11,168 bases of DNA from Candidatus Jorgensenbacteria bacterium RIFCSPLOWO2_12_FULL_42_11. GTDB lineage: Bacteria; Patescibacteriota; Minisyncoccia; UBA6257; MFKM01. The stretch's first letter is position 1, and each line of letters opens with the position of its first letter. The DNA lies in NCBI GenBank assembly GCA_001779575.1, contig MFKM01000037.1, positions 1-11,168 of the forward strand, in the 5' to 3' direction. A program made the translations under genes and the position numbers. The notes beneath the pieces are model-generated. The model was not told the origin of the DNA. It saw only the letters and a list, made by a program, of their open reading frames with translations, and searched no databases. Of the stretch, positions 5,592 through 11,168 are shown piece by piece.

Positions 5592-8500
5592 TTATAGTTC
5601 CCTGGCTTCGTTGCAGATTATTTTGGTTTCGCCGTTTCGCAGGGAAAGTTGTCCGTTAATCATCACAATGTTGTTTTCTTTCCAGAGCAAAGGGTTTCGG
5701 GCAAGAGTTTCGGAAAAAACAATAACCTCTAGATTATCGGTCAAGTCCTCAATTTTTACAAATAACATCGGTTTGCCCATTTTGGTAATGAATTTTTGGA
5801 TACTGGCAATTATTCCCGCTGTTTTCAGCCGAGTTCGGTCTTTATGACCGGAATTAATCGCTTCTTTAATTGACTGGACACGGTCGTCTTTGAGCTTGGC
5901 CAGGTGTTTTTTTAGAGGGTGGTCGGAAATATAAAGTCCTAAAAGTTCCTTTTCCCAGGCCAATCTGGTTTTGGAATCGGCGGCTTCCGTCGGCTCCAAT
6001 TTAAGCGAAGTCAATTTCGGTTGATAGCTAAAAAGACTATTCTGGTTGTTTGATTTATTTTTTTTAATTAAGGAATTAAATTTCAACAGTTCTTCAATAT
6101 TATCAACGGCATTTTGCCGTTCAATTCCGAAAGAATCAAGGCAGCCGCTTTTTATCAAACTTTCCAGGGATTTTTTATTGAGGTCGCGGTGGTTAATCCG
6201 GTCCAGGAAATCCGGCAGACTTTCAAATGGCCCGCCCCGGCCCCGCTCGCCGATAATAATGGAAACGATATTGGCGCCGATATTTTTGACGGCCAGAAGC
6301 CCGAAGCGGATGTTATCGGAGTTTTCCGGAGTGAAGTCGGCGTAGCTTTTATTAATATCAGGCGGCAGAACGGCGATCTTGGCCCGCTTGGCTTCGTTAA
6401 TCAGAAAAGCGATGCGTTCAATGTCGCCGCTGTTGGCGTTTAAAAGACTGCTGAAAAATTCCACCGGATAATGGGCTTTGAGATAGGCGGTCTGGTAGCC
6501 GATTAGGGCGTAGCAAGCGGCATGGCTTTTATTAAAACCGTATTGGGCGAAAGGTTCAAACCATTGCCAAATTTGACCGGCGGTTTTTTTCTCAATGCCG
6601 TTTTTAACCATTCCGTCAATCATTTTTTCGGCTTGGGACTGAAGCAGCGCTTTTATTTTTTTTCCGACCGCTTTCCTTAGAACATCGGCTTCGGTTAAAG
6701 AAAAACCGGCCAGGTCTCGGGCGATGGTCATCAGTTGTTCCTGATAAACAGCCACGCCGTAAGTTTTTGCCAATATCGGTTCCAGTTTCGGATGAAGATA
6801 GGCGATTTTTTCCTGGCCGTGTTTTCTTTTGATATATTGGGGAATTAATTCCATCGGGCCCGGGCGATACAGGGCCACCATCGCGATAATGTCTTCAATT
6901 TCCGTGGGTTTTAATTGTTTAAGATAACCGCGCATGCCCGAACTTTCCAGCTGAAAGATGCCGGTGGTTTCGCCGGCGCGCAGGAGTTCAAAAGTTTTTT
7001 CGTCATCAAGAGGAATTTGATTGATATCAATTTCTTTTTGGTAGATGTCTTTTATCAAGCCCAAAGCGTTTTCAATAATAGTGAGGTTGCGAAGACCGAG
7101 AAAATCCATTTTTAAAATTCCTATTTTTTCAACGCTGTGCATTTCAAACTGGGTGATGATGATGTTTTTGTCCTGGGGCGCGTATTGAAGCGGCAGATAA
7201 TTAGTCAGGGCTTCTTTGGAAATGACCAAGCCGCAGGCGTGAACGGAAGCGTGCCGAGCGAGGCCCTCAAGTTTTTTAGCCGAGTCAAGCAATTTTTTGG
7301 CGTTGGCATCGCGTTTGTAAAGATCGCGAAGTTCGGCGACATCTTCCAGGGATTTTTCCAGCAATGATTTTTTGTCCAGGTTGGGCGTAAGGGGAATCAT
7401 CTTGGCTATCTGGTCGCAGAAACCGTAAGAAAATCCCAAAGCCCGACCGACGTCGCGAATCGCCGCCCGAGCCGCCATGGTTCCGAAAGTGATAATTTGA
7501 GCCACCCGATCGGCGCCGTATTTGTCCCGCACGTAAGCCACCACTTCGTCGCGTCTGACATCGGTGAAGTCAATGTCAATGTCCGGCATTTGAATCCGGT
7601 CGGCGTTTAGAAACCGTTCAAAAAGCAGGTCGTATTTCAGGGGATTGATATTGGTAATGCCCAAAATATAAGAAACCAGGCTGCCGGCGGCGGAGCCCCG
7701 GCCGGGGCCGACGACGATTCCTCGCTCTTTGGCCCAATCAATGATGTCTCGGACAATCAGGAAGTAATCGGCAAAACCGGTTTTTTCAATCACCGAAAGT
7801 TCGTAATCAACGCGTTTCTTGATTTCCTCGGTTATTCCCGGAAAGCGGCCGGTTGATTTTTCGTTAACCAGATTTCGGAGATAAGAATTGGGATCCTGTC
7901 CGTCAGGCGCCGGAAAACTCGGTAAAAGAATTTTTCCCAGTTCAATTTCCAAATTGCAACAATCGGCAATTTTGACGGTATTGGCAACAGCTTCGGGGGT
8001 TTCTTTGAAAAGCTCGGTCATTTGTTCCGGAGAACGCATTGAAAAATCATCGTGTTTGAAAGTGAGTCGGCCAGGGTCATTCACCGTGTTCCCCGTTTGA
8101 ACAGCCAACAGAATTTCATGATAAGGCATATCTTCGGATTTCAGATAGTGAATGTCCTGGGTGGCCACTAAAGGAGCGTTTGTCTCTTTGGCCAGTTCAA
8201 TGATGACCCGGTTGATTTTTTCTAAATCTTTAACTCCCGGATGATGGCTGATTTCCAAAAAGAAATTTTCCGGACCAAAAATATTTTGATATTCCAAAAT
8301 TTTTTCTTTGGCTGTCGGAATTTTTTCCGCCGCGATCAGTCGCGGAATTTCACCGGCAATGCACGCCGAAAGGGCGATGATTCCTTCGCGGTGTTGGCGC
8401 AAGATTTCTTTATCAACCCTGGGTTTGTAATAAAATCCCTCTAAATTGGATTTGGTGACTAATTGCAGAAGATTCAGCCAGCCAGTTTTATTTTTAGCCA

Positions 8501-8771
8501 GGAGAATTAAATGGTAAGGACGGTCGTCAATTCGGGAACGTTTGTCAAAGCGGCCGTGCGGAGCCACGTACGCTTCCACGCCGATGATGGGTTTAAGACC
8601 GGCTTTTTTCGCTTTTTGATAAAATTCAATGGCGCCGTAAAGGTTGCCGTGGTCGGTTAAGGCTAAGGCCTCCATGCCTAATTCTTTGGCGCGGTTAATC
8701 AAGTCGTCTATTTTAGCCAGTCCGTCAAGCAGAGAATAGTGGGAATGAGTATGGAGGTGAACGAATTTCAT
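5592..8771 (-). CDS. dnaE: DNA polymerase III alpha subunit (DnaE) with intact PHP domain
   Basis: Replicative polymerase, 1059 residues from the ATG at 8771. That start gives the canonical opening MKFVHLHTHSHYSLLDG; an in-frame TTG at 8810 sits in the T-tract of the preceding terminator and is rejected. The N-terminal PHP domain keeps all nine expected metal ligands (H7, H9, D16, H41, E66, H87, C137, D206, H208). The polymerase core has GPGRGSAAGS, the catalytic pair in PDIDIDF (D399, D401) and a third Asp in KMDFLGLRNL (D556). A clamp-binding-like QNSLF (910-914, bases 6030-6044) lies before a C-terminal OB domain, after which the protein ends. E. coli DnaE is about 100 residues longer, with a tau-binding tail that is missing here. 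No Shine-Dalgarno. A possible -10 TATGAT lies at 8784-8789. Confidence 0.97.
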   Translation of the reverse strand: MKFVHLHTHSHYSLLDGLAKIDDLINRAKELGMEALALTDHGNLYGAIEFYQKAKKAGLKPIIGVEAYVAPHGRFDKRSRIDDRPYHLILLAKNKTGWLNLLQLVTKSNLEGFYYKPRVDKEILRQHREGIIALSACIAGEIPRLIAAEKIPTAKEKILEYQNIFGPENFFLEISHHPGVKDLEKINRVIIELAKETNAPLVATQDIHYLKSEDMPYHEILLAVQTGNTVNDPGRLTFKHDDFSMRSPEQMTELFKETPEAVANTVKIADCCNLEIELGKILLPSFPAPDGQDPNSYLRNLVNEKSTGRFPGITEEIKKRVDYELSVIEKTGFADYFLIVRDIIDWAKERGIVVGPGRGSAAGSLVSYILGITNINPLKYDLLFERFLNADRIQMPDIDIDFTDVRRDEVVAYVRDKYGADRVAQIITFGTMAARAAIRDVGRALGFSYGFCDQIAKMIPLTPNLDKKSLLEKSLEDVAELRDLYKRDANAKKLLDSAKKLEGLARHASVHACGLVISKEALTNYLPLQYAPQDKNIIITQFEMHSVEKIGILKMDFLGLRNLTIIENALGLIKDIYQKEIDINQIPLDDEKTFELLRAGETTGIFQLESSGMRGYLKQLKPTEIEDIIAMVALYRPGPMELIPQYIKRKHGQEKIAYLHPKLEPILAKTYGVAVYQEQLMTIARDLAGFSLTEADVLRKAVGKKIKALLQSQAEKMIDGMVKNGIEKKTAGQIWQWFEPFAQYGFNKSHAACYALIGYQTAYLKAHYPVEFFSSLLNANSGDIERIAFLINEAKRAKIAVLPPDINKSYADFTPENSDNIRFGLLAVKNIGANIVSIIIGERGRGGPFESLPDFLDRINHRDLNKKSLESLIKSGCLDSFGIERQNAVDNIEELLKFNSLIKKNKSNNQNSLFSYQPKLTSLKLEPTEAADSKTRLAWEKELLGLYISDHPLKKHLAKLKDDRVQSIKEAINSGHKDRTRLKTAGIIASIQKFITKMGKPMLFVKIEDLTDNLEVIVFSETLARNPLLWKENNIVMINGQLSLRNGETKIICNEAREL

Positions 8772-8783
8772 ATGAACATTAAT

Positions 8784-8789
8784 ATCATA
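8784..8789 (-). promoter_or_regulatory. Possible dnaE -10 element
   Basis: TATGAT on the minus strand would start an RNA only a few bases before the dnaE ATG (8771), giving an almost leaderless message. The -35 region falls in the T-tract of the preceding terminator (TTTTGT at 17 bases) and is a poor match, so the promoter call is weak. Confidence 0.35.
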
Positions 8790-8799
8790 ATTCTTTTGG

Positions 8800-8838
8800 C
8801 AAAAAAACAAAAGACCGCTCCATAATATAAGGAGCGGT
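8800..8838 (-). terminator. Intrinsic terminator after the 231-codon unknown gene
   Basis: On the minus strand ACCGCTCC (8838-8831) pairs with GGAGCGGT (8821-8814) around a 9-base AT loop, followed by cttttgttttttt. It separates the unknown gene from dnaE, so dnaE is probably expressed independently of it. Confidence 0.88.
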
Positions 8839-8849
8839 TTTATATAAAA

Positions 8850-9545
8850 TTATTGAACTAATTTTTTCAAGACATTTTCAAACTCTTCGGGATTTAGATT
8901 ATTTCGCTTATTGTCGGTGGCTTTGATTAAGGCAATAATCACTTCCTCGGTTTTTATTTCTCTTTCTCCAAACAAAGGAAAATATTTTTTTACGGTTTCC
9001 CACTTTTCTTTGGAGTTGATGAACGCGCCCAGGCACAAGAGAGAAATCAAAGAAGTGGCGGCGGCGTCAATTTCTTCGCGATCCGCCGTCTTTCTTCTAA
9101 AATCAAAAAATTTCTTGAAGATTTTTTTGAAAATTCTTTTGACGGTCGCCGGCCAGCCGCTTTCTTTTTCAGAAATCAGTTGCGCCGTAAAATACTCCGC
9201 GGTTTTTAAAAAAGTTATCTGGCAACCGACACACTCCAAGACGTGCTTTTGGTCGTCATATTGACCGTCGCGCGACAGGAAATTCATGCCGGAGCAAACT
9301 AACTTTAAAAAAGCCGAAGCCAGGGAAGCGGGCTTGCCGATCTCTTCTTCTCTAAAACAGAAATTTTTTAGACGGGTATTTTTCATTACGAACTTAACGG
9401 TTTTTTGGAAAGATTTTCTTATCTTTTCTTTCCCAAAATCTTTAAGACAAAAGTCGCAACCTTCCGTTTTCGCTTCTATTCTGAAAGAACCTCCCAAGAT
9501 TTTCTCCGTTTCTTCAATCAGCTCCTCAAAAATATTTTTTGCCAT
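8850..9545 (-). CDS. Hypothetical protein with two CxxC pairs (231 aa)
   Basis: I do not recognise this family. The ATG at 9545 is preferred over the in-frame TTG at 9551 because AAAGGGGG lies 6 bases before the ATG. The protein looks soluble, mostly helical and charged, with no evident signal peptide or membrane segment. Cysteines include CDFC (C30, C33) and CVGC (C105, C108), plus C63, C84 and C171, so a structural metal site is possible but not shown. A basic stretch rich in K, R and F (about residues 136-152) precedes a helical C-terminal part. The gene has its own promoter and terminator and diverges from the 89-codon gene, sharing overlapping promoters with it. That suggests joint or opposite regulation. 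Confidence 0.8.
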   Translation of the reverse strand: MAKNIFEELIEETEKILGGSFRIEAKTEGCDFCLKDFGKEKIRKSFQKTVKFVMKNTRLKNFCFREEEIGKPASLASAFLKLVCSGMNFLSRDGQYDDQKHVLECVGCQITFLKTAEYFTAQLISEKESGWPATVKRIFKKIFKKFFDFRRKTADREEIDAAATSLISLLCLGAFINSKEKWETVKKYFPLFGEREIKTEEVIIALIKATDNKRNNLNPEEFENVLKKLVQ

Positions 9546-9600
9546 TTTCAACCCCCTTTTCCGATTATCAATCTATCCCCAGTTTTTAAAGGTGCGTTAT

Positions 9601-9629
9601 TTGACAAAAATAGTATCTTATTTTAGAAT
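9601..9629 (+). promoter_or_regulatory. Strong promoter for the 89-codon gene
   Basis: TTGACA (9601-9606), a 17-base spacer and TAGAAT (9624-9629) form a near-consensus sigma70 promoter. Initiation near 9636 gives a leader of about 48 nt with AAAGGAGG before the ATG. Confidence 0.75.
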
Positions 9630-9637
9630 TTTGTCAA
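9610..9637 (-). promoter_or_regulatory. Promoter for the 231-codon gene, interleaved with the divergent promoter
   Basis: TTGACA (9637-9632, exact consensus) is followed after 16 bases by TACTAT (9615-9610) on the minus strand. The expected start near 9603 gives a leader of nearly 60 nt. The -10 box lies between the -35 and -10 boxes of the plus-strand promoter. Confidence 0.5.
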
Positions 9638-9683
9638 ATTCACGGAAAGTCGCAATTTAACAAATCAATAAAGGAGGTGGAAT

Positions 9684-9953
9684 ATGGCTTTAAGGGATCG
9701 TATTGATTTAGCATTGAGCTTCGGTTTGCTTTTAGAACCAGCGGTGACGGTTATGTTTAAGATGGGGAAGGAAAGCGGGATTGCGGAAGAAATGGGCATT
9801 TCCCAACTCAACAAGGAAGAAATAAGGATTTTAGCGAGGGCCGGTTTATTGACCAGGCAGGAATTAAAAAAATATCTGAAAGGAGATGTGAAGCATTTGA
9901 AAGAAATTCTACCGACTGCGGCAAAAAAGCCCGAAAGAAAAAATCAAGGTTAG
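9684..9953 (+). CDS. Hypothetical protein, 89 aa
   Basis: Not recognised. The start is well supported by AAAGGAGG 8 bases before the ATG, downstream of a near-consensus promoter, and a terminator follows, so it forms a one-gene unit. The protein is helical in character. It has a hydrophobic N-terminal half (a stretch near ALSFGLLLEPAVTVMF, about residues 10-25) that is too interrupted by Glu and Pro to be a clear membrane segment. A charged middle follows, with NKEEIRILARAGLLTRQELK, and a Lys/Arg-rich tail. It might be a small regulator or partner of the divergent gene, but no domain supports a specific role. It ends in TAG, unlike most genes here. Confidence 0.75.
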   Translation: MALRDRIDLALSFGLLLEPAVTVMFKMGKESGIAEEMGISQLNKEEIRILARAGLLTRQELKKYLKGDVKHLKEILPTAAKKPERKNQG

Positions 9954-9965
9954 TATTTGTTTCCG

Positions 9966-9999
9966 AGGCCCCGGGTTTTTACTTGGGGCTTTTTCTTTT
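9966..9999 (+). terminator. Intrinsic terminator after the 89-codon gene
   Basis: An 11-bp stem with three G-T pairs, 9966-9976 with 9981-9991, closes on a TTTT loop and is followed by tttttctttt (9990-9999). The rpmF promoter begins 4 bases later. Confidence 0.85.
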
Positions 10000-10002
10000 A
10001 TA

Positions 10003-10031
10003 TTGACTTTTTTACAGGTATTCTATATTCT
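10003..10031 (+). promoter_or_regulatory. Predicted promoter for rpmF (and probably nusB-rnc)
   Basis: TTGACT (10003-10008), a 17-base spacer and TATTCT (10026-10031). An overlapping TATATT at 10024-10029 gives a better -10 with a 15-base spacer. ATTCTA recurs three times between 10020 and 10046. Initiation near 10037 would leave a leader of about 20 nt without a Shine-Dalgarno. Confidence 0.55.
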
Positions 10032-10057
10032 AAACTCTAGATTCTAAATTCAAATTT

Positions 10058-10207
10058 ATGGGCGGCGTACCGGTAAAACATCATTCAAAATCAAAAGTGG
10101 GCAGGAGACGATCCCAGCTCTTTTTAAAAAAAGGCAAATTCGCGGTTTGTTCGATTTGCGGCGGTCCAAAACTTTCGCATCGGCTGTGCCCCCAATGTGG
10201 AAAATAA
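10058..10207 (+). CDS. rpmF: 50S ribosomal protein L32 (bL32)
   Basis: A 49-codon gene, easily missed because of its size. The product starts MGGVPVKHHSKSKVGRRRSQ, the usual basic L32 N-terminus with the V-P-K-x-H-x-S-K-S motif. It ends in the zinc-ribbon half with C31, C34, C44 and C47 (CSICGGPKLSHRLCPQCGK), so this is the zinc-binding (C+) form. L32 binds 23S rRNA in the large subunit. The start is the only ATG in frame near the promoter and has no Shine-Dalgarno. nusB begins 58 bases downstream with no clear terminator between, so rpmF, nusB and rnc may be one transcript for ribosome and rRNA biogenesis. Confidence 0.95.
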   Translation: MGGVPVKHHSKSKVGRRRSQLFLKKGKFAVCSICGGPKLSHRLCPQCGK

Positions 10208-10265
10208 AAAAGCCTTGCCGCGGAAAAATACTTAAATTTCGCATTTTGAATTTTAAATTTTTTAT

Positions 10266-10688
10266 ATGGCTTCTCGTCAATTAGCCCGCTCCATCGTTCT
10301 CCAGTCGCTTTACGAATGGGATTTCTACGGCCAAAAAGCCGACCTCATAAAAATTATTGAACGCAACTTAAAGGAATTCGGTCCGGGGCTGGACGAGCCG
10401 GAATTTGTTTGGCGACTGACCCAGGGCGTGATTGACCATCGCGAGGAGCTGGACCAAGTAATCGTGCAGGCGGCTCCGGAATGGCCATTGGGTCAAATTT
10501 CCGCCGTGGACCGCAACGCTTTAAGAATCGGTCTTTATGAATTGCTTTACGCCGACCGGAAAGAAGTGCCGGCCAAGGTGGCTATTAACGAGGCTATTGA
10601 AATAGCCAAAAATTTCGGCGGTCCCAATTCGGGAAAATTCATCAACGGCGTTTTGGGAACGGTTTTTAAACAAATAGAAAAGAAATAA
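10266..10688 (+). CDS. nusB: Transcription antitermination factor NusB
   Basis: NusB pairs with NusE (ribosomal protein S10) and binds boxA RNA, allowing full-length rRNA transcription. The 140 residues match the family. Diagnostic parts are the N-terminal ASRQLARSIVLQSLYEWD helix, WPLGQISAVDRNALRIGLYE (73-92), VPAKVAINEAIEIAKNFGG (100-118) and KFINGVLG (123-130). The ATG at 10266 lacks a Shine-Dalgarno (AT-rich TTTTTTAT directly before it). It lies between rpmF and rnc, a context that fits rRNA synthesis and processing. Confidence 0.95.
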   Translation: MASRQLARSIVLQSLYEWDFYGQKADLIKIIERNLKEFGPGLDEPEFVWRLTQGVIDHREELDQVIVQAAPEWPLGQISAVDRNALRIGLYELLYADRKEVPAKVAINEAIEIAKNFGGPNSGKFINGVLGTVFKQIEKK

Positions 10689-10722
10689 AATCTACTAATT
10701 TATAATGAATTTTTAATGATTT

Positions 10723-10750
10723 AATTTTCAAACAAACTGAATTGAAAATT
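10723..10750. repeat. 9-bp inverted repeat directly before rnc
   Basis: AATTTTCAA (10723-10731) and its reverse complement (10742-10750) flank a 10-base loop, and TATTTT separates the repeat from the rnc ATG. The stem is almost all A-T, so it would be a weak terminator. It might influence rnc translation, but this is uncertain. Confidence 0.5.
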
Positions 10751-10756
10751 TATTTT

Positions 10757-11168
10757 ATGGACTTATCTAATTTAGAAAAAAAGATAAAAATTGAATTCAA
10801 AAACAGGTCCTTGCTCAAAGAGGCCTTAACCCATCGTTCTTATCTTAATGAAAATCCCAAGATGGGGCCTCATAACGAGCGAATGGAATTTTTGGGAGAT
10901 TCGGTTTTGGAATTGATTACTTCCGAATTTCTTTTTAAAAAATATCCCGACCAAGCCGAAGGCCAGTTAACCGTTTTGCGGGCCGCTTTGATAAATTACC
11001 AGATATTGGCCCGGGTGGCCCGGGAAATCGGGTTGGAAAATTATATTTTTCTTTCAAAAGGCGAGGCCAAAGATACCGGCAAGGGTCGCGAAGCGATTTT
11101 AGCCAACGCTTTTGAGGCGCTTCTGGCGGCTATTTATTTAGACCGGGGATATAAATTGAGCCATGATT
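10757..11168 (+). CDS. rnc: Ribonuclease III, 3'-truncated by the window edge
   Basis: RNase III cleaves double-stranded RNA, including rRNA precursors. The visible 137 codons cover the nuclease domain; the dsRNA-binding domain would lie beyond the window. The signature HNERMEFLGDSVLE (39-52) contains E41, E44 and D48, matching E. coli E38, E41 and D45. The second metal-site segment reads REAILANAFEALLAAIYLD (111-129). E120 matches catalytic E117 of E. coli, but the position of D114 is Asn (N117). The ATG at 10757 is preferred because it gives a typical N-terminus (MDLSNLEKKI). There is no Shine-Dalgarno. A perfect TATAAT at 10701-10706 could be a -10 box but has no good -35. It follows nusB by 68 bases. 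Confidence 0.95.
   Translation, partial: MDLSNLEKKIKIEFKNRSLLKEALTHRSYLNENPKMGPHNERMEFLGDSVLELITSEFLFKKYPDQAEGQLTVLRAALINYQILARVAREIGLENYIFLSKGEAKDTGKGREAILANAFEALLAAIYLDRGYKLSHD

Larger units (their letters stand above)
9599..9639. repeat. 11-bp inverted repeat carrying both -35 boxes
   Basis: ATTTGACAAAA (9599-9609) and its exact reverse complement (9629-9639) face each other across 19 bases. Each arm contains the TTGACA of one divergent promoter. The symmetry may simply follow from having two promoters, or it may be a shared operator. Confidence 0.7.

Noticed and set aside
8772..8810. TTG at 8810 as the dnaE start, adding 13 residues
   Set aside because: It lies in the T-tract of the preceding terminator, and the canonical PHP opening MKFVHLHTHS begins at the ATG at 8771.
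9546..9551. TTG at 9551 as the start of the 231-codon gene
   Set aside because: The AAAGGGGG ribosome binding site would abut the TTG; the ATG at 9545 has a proper 6-base spacing.
9286..9660. Plus-strand frame of 124 codons
   Set aside because: It is antisense to the 231-codon gene and runs through both promoters; the minus-strand gene has a ribosome binding site, promoter and terminator.
10056..10280. Minus-strand frame of 74 codons
   Set aside because: It is the antisense shadow of rpmF, whose L32 zinc ribbon and basic N-terminus are unmistakable.
10723..10756. Inverted repeat before rnc as a terminator
   Set aside because: The stem is only 9 bp and nearly all A-T, and the following tract is TATTTT; termination would be weak.
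1..11168. Recoded UGA (Gracilibacteria/Absconditabacteria code)
   Set aside because: All conserved genes are full length without in-frame TGA, and miaA ends at TGA in the right place.
1..11168. tRNA, rRNA, prophage, integrase or toxin-antitoxin genes
   Set aside because: No cloverleaf, rRNA-like sequence, integrase or recognisable toxin motif was found in gaps or ORFs.

Overview
The window is a dense stretch of bacterial chromosome made almost entirely of housekeeping genes, and it most resembles a Patescibacteria/CPR (Parcubacteria-like) genome. That placement is inference. It rests on a threonyl-tRNA synthetase without its N-terminal TGS domain, a short DnaE ending just after its OB domain, housekeeping starts without Shine-Dalgarno sequences, very short intergenic gaps, and a Gln in place of the P-loop Lys in thymidylate kinase. 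The standard genetic code fits: all long genes are free of in-frame TGA, and miaA ends in TGA.

Layout, left to right. On the plus strand: the 3' part of thyX (cut by the window edge), a perfect 16-bp terminator hairpin with a promoter threaded through it, then tmk overlapping gatB by 8 bases. On the minus strand: miaA, whose 3' end overlaps the end of gatB by 62 bp. Next is a roughly 480-bp gap (3351-3830) holding a long palindromic element and, on the minus strand, a compact unit with a consensus promoter, two mini-ORFs with good ribosome binding sites and a terminator. Then come thrS and dnaE, transcribed leftwards as dnaE-thrS, and a 231-codon Cys-containing gene of unknown function. That gene diverges from an 89-codon unknown gene on the plus strand, and the two share a 37-bp interval in which both promoters are interleaved. 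The right end carries rpmF (L32, only 49 codons), nusB and the 5' part of rnc on the plus strand.

Functionally, thyX and tmk are consecutive steps in making dTTP (dUMP to dTMP to dTDP). gatB, thrS and miaA serve tRNA charging and modification. dnaE is the replicative polymerase. rpmF, nusB and rnc form a ribosome/rRNA biogenesis cluster.

The parts that known families do not explain are the small transcription unit between thrS and miaA, the palindromic element beside it, and the divergent pair of unknown genes with mutually exclusive promoters. Notably, the ORFs with clear Shine-Dalgarno sequences are the four uncharacterised ones, while the eight conserved genes whose starts are visible have none.
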